A stretch of 8,599 nucleotides of DNA. It comes from Kiritimatiellia bacterium (GTDB lineage: Bacteria > Verrucomicrobiota > Kiritimatiellia > RFP12 > UBA3636). The translations under genes and the position numbers were made by a program. Location: positions 1 through 8,599 of the forward strand of contig JAFSUV010000185.1 of NCBI GenBank assembly GCA_017450425.1, written 5' to 3'. Shown piece by piece: positions 5,620 through 8,599 of this stretch. Every line of letters begins with the position of its first letter. Position 1 is the first letter of the stretch. The notes under the pieces are model-generated. The model was not told where the DNA came from. It worked only from the letters and a program-made list of their open reading frames with translations, and did not search any database.

Positions 5620-7384
5620 GCGGGTCTGCGGCAGTCAGGCGCACGTCCCGTATCGCGAACTGCACCGAGCAGTACATGTCGCGCGAAAAATTGAACACGA
5701 TATCGACCTTGTCGCCCGACCGGAACGGCATGTCGCGCCAGCCGAACACCATCCCGTGGACTGTAGTTTCGCGGAATTGAAGCCGCCAGTTCACGCCGGC
5801 GGTCTTCCCGAACGTGGCAGGATCGCCGGCGAGGGTGAGGCCCTTCATTCCAAGCAGCGGCGACGGATTGAGCGTGCCGAACGGCCCGAGCAGCGCGATG
5901 TCCCGCGCAAGCGCCTCGGTCGCCTCCTCCGGCTCGACCCACGATTCGACCATCCGCTCCGGACGCATGTCCAGACCCTCTTCCGCAGCGGAACAAACCG
6001 AATTGAACCTGTTCTGGAACGCATTCAGGTTGTCCACCGCGATCGTGAGGCCGGCGGCGGCCCTGTGGCCGCCGAACGTGTGCAGCAAATCCCGGCACCT
6101 GTCGAGCAGCTGCATGAGGTCGAGGCCCTGTATCTCCGGGCATCGCGCGGAGCCGCGCAAAAGCCCGGGCTCCTCGTCGGCGGTAAACACCACCGTCGGC
6201 AGGTGCCGCCTGTTGGAAAGGCGCGAAGCGACGAGCCCGATGACGCCGGGATGCCATTTGTCGCCGTGCAGGACGATCGCCGGCTTTTTGGCTCGGGTGT
6301 CGTTTTCGAGCTCGGACTCCGCCGCCTTCACCGCAGCCGATTCTTCGGCGCGCCGAACTTCGTTGAACTGGCCGAGCCGCCGCGCAAGACCGATGGCCGC
6401 CGACGGATCGCCGCACGAAAGGAGGTCGAGAGCCACTTTCGGCGTGCCGACCCGGCCTGCCGCGTTGATGCGCGGAACGATCGAAAAGGCGAGCGTCCCG
6501 GAATCGAGGTCGCCGCGGACGCCCGCTATGTTGCACAGCGCGTTGAGCCCCGCAAGCTCCGGCTCCGAGCGCGCATTCAGTATGGCCAGCCCGCGTGATG
6601 CGATTATGCGGTTTTCCCCGACGAGCGGCACCAGATCGCCGATCGTGCCGACCGCCGCGAGCGCGGTGAGCGGGCGCATGAGGCGCGATCCGTCCGGCGC
6701 CGGGAGGTAGCGGCGCGCAAGCTCGTGGGCGAGCTTGAACGCCACCCCGGCGCCGCAAAGGTGCTTCAACGGAGCCGGCGTACCGGCCAGGCACGGATTG
6801 ACGAGCGCCGAAGCGCTCTTCGGCACGTCGAGGCCGACTTCGTGGTGATCGGTCACCACCACCTCCACCCCGGCCGCGACGGCGCTGTCGCACGCCGGAG
6901 CGTGCGAGATGCCGCAATCGACGGTGACAATGAGCCTCGCGCGCGGATTCTGCGCCATGCAGCGGCGAAGCGCCTCTTCGGTGAAGCCGTAGCCTTCGTG
7001 AATCCTGTCCGGTATGAAAATCGTGGCGCGCGCGCCCATCGCCGCAAGCGCCGCGCGGAGTATGGTCGCCGCCGTCATGCCATCGGCGTCAAAATCTCCG
7101 AAAACCACGATTTCGTCGTTGGCCGCGACATGGCGGCCGATGATCGAAGCCGCATCCGAGATGCCCGGCAGCGATTCCGGCAGCATGCAATCCCGCAGGG
7201 ACGGCCTCAAAAACGCCGCTGTTTCGCCGAGATCGGAAAATCCGCGCCCGGCAAGCACTTTTGCCGCATGGCGCGAAAGGCGGAATCTGCCGATGATGGC
7301 GCTCACAAGCTCTTCCCGCACCGGCTCCCGGTCGCGCCATACGCCGGTCGGCCAGTTGCGCTTTGCGTCAGGCTGCCCGGTCAC
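5606..7384 (-). CDS. recJ: Single-stranded-DNA-specific 5'-3' exonuclease RecJ
   Basis: Mn/Mg-dependent 5'-3' single-strand exonuclease of the DHH phosphoesterase family, acting in RecF-pathway recombination, mismatch repair and base-excision repair. It has 592 residues from the GTG at 7384. Seen here: motif I FGDFDADG (95-102, usually YGDYDVDG), VDCG (155-158), TDHHE (178-182) with the diagnostic DHH, and GDLVPL (249-254). The DHHA1 half shows NAAGR (307-311), HPGVIGLVASRL (378-389), RGSAR (410-414) and FGGHRAAAGL (437-446). A C-terminal OB-like region follows. GTG was chosen because it overlaps the hisA stop (GTGA) and has GGAGG seven bases upstream. It also places the family-typical KRNW near the N terminus; the frame stays open further upstream, but only as an Arg-rich stretch lying inside hisA. 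It probably depends on the hisA promoter and on translational coupling. No residue loss is evident. Confidence 0.96.
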   Translation of the reverse strand: MTGQPDAKRNWPTGVWRDREPVREELVSAIIGRFRLSRHAAKVLAGRGFSDLGETAAFLRPSLRDCMLPESLPGISDAASIIGRHVAANDEIVVFGDFDADGMTAATILRAALAAMGARATIFIPDRIHEGYGFTEEALRRCMAQNPRARLIVTVDCGISHAPACDSAVAAGVEVVVTDHHEVGLDVPKSASALVNPCLAGTPAPLKHLCGAGVAFKLAHELARRYLPAPDGSRLMRPLTALAAVGTIGDLVPLVGENRIIASRGLAILNARSEPELAGLNALCNIAGVRGDLDSGTLAFSIVPRINAAGRVGTPKVALDLLSCGDPSAAIGLARRLGQFNEVRRAEESAAVKAAESELENDTRAKKPAIVLHGDKWHPGVIGLVASRLSNRRHLPTVVFTADEEPGLLRGSARCPEIQGLDLMQLLDRCRDLLHTFGGHRAAAGLTIAVDNLNAFQNRFNSVCSAAEEGLDMRPERMVESWVEPEEATEALARDIALLGPFGTLNPSPLLGMKGLTLAGDPATFGKTAGVNWRLQFRETTVHGMVFGWRDMPFRSGDKVDIVFNFSRDMYCSVQFAIRDVRLTAADPLTRR

Positions 7385-8148
7385 GGAGAAGCCTCCCCCG
7401 GCGCTTCGCCGCGCACACCCGCCGCTTCGATGAACGCGCCGAGCGGGGCGACGCGCTCGTAAAGGGCCTTTCCCACAATCACGCCTTCGATGTTGCTGCG
7501 CCCGGCGCGGGCAAGGGCCCTCACATGATCGCACGATCCGACGCCGCCGGAAGCGACAAGCGTGGCGCCGCAAGGCGCTATCGCATCCGCCATCCGCTCC
7601 ATCGCCCGCACGTTGGGGCCTGAAAGCATACCGTCCGTGGCGGTGTCGGTAAACGCAAACACGCGGATTCCGCGCTGCGCGAGATCCCGCGCGAGGGCGG
7701 TCGCCTCCACTTGCGTGGTTTCAGTCCAGCCTGAGACCTGGACAAGGCCGTCCCTTGCGTCGATCCCGACAACCACCCTGCCCTGCCCCACCCGCCCGGC
7801 CAGACGGGCGACGGCGTCCCGGTCCGACACCGCGCGCGACCCGACGATTATCCGGGCCGCGCCGGCATCGAGGACGGCCTCCGCGTCGGCATCGGTCCTG
7901 ATGCCGCCGCCGACTTCAAACGGGATTGAAAGCGAATCGGCAAGCGTCCGCACGAGCGGAATGATGGCGGGGGCGCCGCGGAAGGCGCCGTCGAGATCGA
8001 CGATGTGCAGAAACTCCGCGCCTTCGGCTTGCCACCGAAGCGCCATCTCGGCAGGATCATCTCCGTAAACGGTTTCGTCCTCCGCCTTGCCCTGACGCAG
8101 CCGCACGCAGCGACCGCCCATGACGTCAATCGCGGGAATTATCTTCAT
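7381..8148 (-). CDS. hisA: HisA, ProFAR isomerase (histidine biosynthesis)
   Basis: 1-(5-phosphoribosyl)-5-[(5-phosphoribosylamino)methylideneamino]imidazole-4-carboxamide isomerase, the fourth step of histidine synthesis: an Amadori rearrangement in a single (beta/alpha)8 barrel. It has 255 residues, slightly longer than the usual 240-250 because of a tail after residue 244 that contains the recJ ribosome binding site. Seen here: Asp8 in IPAIDVMGG (catalytic base), VDLDGA (50-55), EVGGGIR (78-84, phosphate site), Asp130 in VGIDARDG (catalytic acid), FTDTATDGMLSGPN (166-179) and ASGGV (199-203, second phosphate site). The two-fold phosphate sites and the WTETT loop (141-145) favour HisA over HisF. 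No other his gene is in the window, so the pathway genes are scattered. There is no Shine-Dalgarno sequence, and the promoter -10 ends only seven bases before the ATG, so a leaderless transcript is predicted. It is the first gene of an operon with recJ. Confidence 0.96.
   Translation of the reverse strand: MKIIPAIDVMGGRCVRLRQGKAEDETVYGDDPAEMALRWQAEGAEFLHIVDLDGAFRGAPAIIPLVRTLADSLSIPFEVGGGIRTDADAEAVLDAGAARIIVGSRAVSDRDAVARLAGRVGQGRVVVGIDARDGLVQVSGWTETTQVEATALARDLAQRGIRVFAFTDTATDGMLSGPNVRAMERMADAIAPCGATLVASGGVGSCDHVRALARAGRSNIEGVIVGKALYERVAPLGAFIEAAGVRGEAPGEASP
7392..7396 (-). promoter_or_regulatory. Ribosome binding site that sets the recJ start
   Basis: On the minus strand GGAGG, within GGGGGAGG, lies seven bases before the GTG at 7384 and inside the last codons of hisA. 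It is the strongest Shine-Dalgarno sequence in the window. It decides for the GTG start over the upstream in-frame ATG at 7573, which lies well inside hisA. Confidence 0.75.
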
Positions 8149-8155
8149 ACGCCGA

Positions 8156-8166
8156 AGTATATCACA
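8156..8166 (-). promoter_or_regulatory. hisA-recJ promoter, extended -10, leaderless start predicted
   Basis: On the minus strand TGTGATATACT: TGTG, one base, then TATACT, which differs from TATAAT at one position. No convincing -35 is seen at 16-18 bases. Only seven bases separate the hexamer from the ATG at 8148, so transcription should start at or within a base of the start codon. Confidence 0.55.
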
Positions 8167-8190
8167 GGGTTGAAGGTTTGAATCCGGCGC

Positions 8191-8220
8191 ATGAAAATGC
8201 CGCGGCTGCGCGGGCGCGGC
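8191..8220 (-). terminator. Intrinsic terminator of the RraA-family gene
   Basis: Reading the minus strand after the stop at 8231, a 6-bp stem (8220-8215 with 8204-8199, GCCGCG and CGCGGC) with a 10-base loop is followed by ATTTTC (8198-8193). The T-tract is short. The position is right: just after the gene and before the hisA promoter. It would isolate hisA-recJ from upstream transcription. Confidence 0.5.
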
Positions 8221-8230
8221 GGCGGTCGCC

Positions 8231-8599
8231 CTAGAAGTAACCGCCCTTGTCGATGATTTCTGAAATCGTGTCGCCCTGGCGAACCCACGAGAAGATATCG
8301 ACTTCGTTTTTCTCGATGCCTTCGGCCCTCTCCAGCACGTCGCACGCGATTTCGCGCGGGATGCAGAGGACGCCGTCGATGTCGCCGAAAATGATGTCGC
8401 CCGGGCGCACCGTCACCTTGCCGACTTTGATCGGCACCTGGTAGTGCGTGATCATGCAGCGGCCGAGCGAGCCGTTGGAGGTGCGGTAGCGGTAGAACAC
8501 CGGGAAGTCCTGCTCCAGTATCTGCTTGGTGTCGCGGATGCCGCCGGCGATTACCGCGCCGCGAATGCCCTTGGTCTTGGCGGTGGCGGTCATGACGCC
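8231..8599 (-). CDS. RraA-like / HMG aldolase family protein (C-terminal part, cut by window edge)
   Basis: C-terminal 122 codons of a protein in the RraA / 4-hydroxy-4-methyl-2-oxoglutarate aldolase family; the N-terminal part lies beyond base 8599. The Met at 8593 is internal, not the start: the frame is open to the edge (Gly-Val before it), and family members have about 90 residues ahead of this point. Seen here, counting from the edge: GAVIAGGIRDTKQI (14-27), with Arg22 and Asp23 in the position of the conserved RD pair that binds substrate and metal in aldolase members. Then come FPVFYR, the VRPGDIIFGDIDGVLCIPRE segment, which closely fits the family's PGD..-.DxDGV..IP pattern, and a C-terminal helix. 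The family is mixed: metal-dependent aldolases/decarboxylases, sugar-acid pathway enzymes and RNase E inhibitors. The RD pair favours an enzyme; the substrate is unknown. It is followed by a likely terminator. Confidence 0.88.
   Translation of the reverse strand, partial: GVMTATAKTKGIRGAVIAGGIRDTKQILEQDFPVFYRYRTSNGSLGRCMITHYQVPIKVGKVTVRPGDIIFGDIDGVLCIPREIACDVLERAEGIEKNEVDIFSWVRQGDTISEIIDKGGYF

Noticed and set aside
5544..6917. Second minus-strand frame of 457 codons over recJ
   Set aside because: Arg-rich shadow in another frame. The true recJ frame carries the DHH and DHHA1 motifs.
7385..7573. Longer recJ with 63 extra N-terminal residues from the ATG at 7573
   Set aside because: The extension is an Arg-rich stretch lying wholly within hisA. 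The GTG at 7384 has a strong ribosome site and gives a family-like N terminus.
8231..8593. RraA-family gene as a complete 120-residue protein starting at 8593
   Set aside because: The frame is open upstream to the window edge. The sequence matches only the C-terminal part of the family, so it is a truncated view of a longer gene.
1..8599. CRISPR array, tRNA, rRNA, insertion sequence or defence system
   Set aside because: All gaps between genes are under 200 bases and hold no spaced repeats, tRNA-like folds or transposase remnants. Every long frame with real protein character is a known metabolic, translation or repair family.

Overview
This is a gene-dense, GC-rich bacterial window holding seven protein genes, two of them cut by the window edges. 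No RNA gene, insertion sequence, CRISPR array, prophage gene or attachment site is visible. The content is mostly housekeeping: translation (ettA), amino-sugar synthesis (glmS), sulfur amino-acid synthesis (metY-type), histidine synthesis (hisA) and DNA repair (recJ). There is also one GH31 glycosidase and one RraA/aldolase-family gene. Strong G/C preference at third codon positions opens long spurious frames opposite and alongside nearly every real gene. The organism cannot be named safely from this. Protein style and the scattered biosynthetic genes would suit a PVC-group bacterium such as Lentisphaerota or Kiritimatiellota, probably from a metagenome, but that is only an impression.

Layout from left to right. 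Positions 1-489 (minus) hold the first 163 codons of ettA. It diverges from a GH31 glycosidase (685-2268, plus) across a short region where two promoter-like -10 elements lie back to back around an 18-bp imperfect dyad. Next on the plus strand are an O-acetylhomoserine sulfhydrylase-like gene (2417-3685), with its own promoter-like element and a strong ribosome binding site, and glmS (3781-5619). A possible terminator and a short repeat-containing leader separate those two. glmS converges on recJ and overlaps it by 14 bp. recJ (5606-7384) and hisA (7381-8148) form a two-gene minus-strand operon joined by a GTGA start/stop overlap. Upstream of hisA lie its promoter, a likely terminator of the next gene, and the C-terminal 122 codons of an RraA-family gene (8231-8599, minus, running off the window).

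The genes do not form one pathway. The only clear transcriptional unit is hisA-recJ. metY and glmS are adjacent but look separately transcribed. Three intergenic regions carry the same kind of extended -10 sequence (TGTG, one base, then a TATAAT-like hexamer) without a convincing -35. In front of hisA this element lies so close to the ATG that the transcript is predicted to be leaderless.

No undescribed multi-gene system was found. The items most worth a second look are the GH31 enzyme of unknown substrate (related to the MYORG branch), the divergent ettA/GH31 promoter knot, the shared extended -10 pattern, the leaderless hisA start, the hisA-recJ coupling and the glmS/recJ tail overlap.
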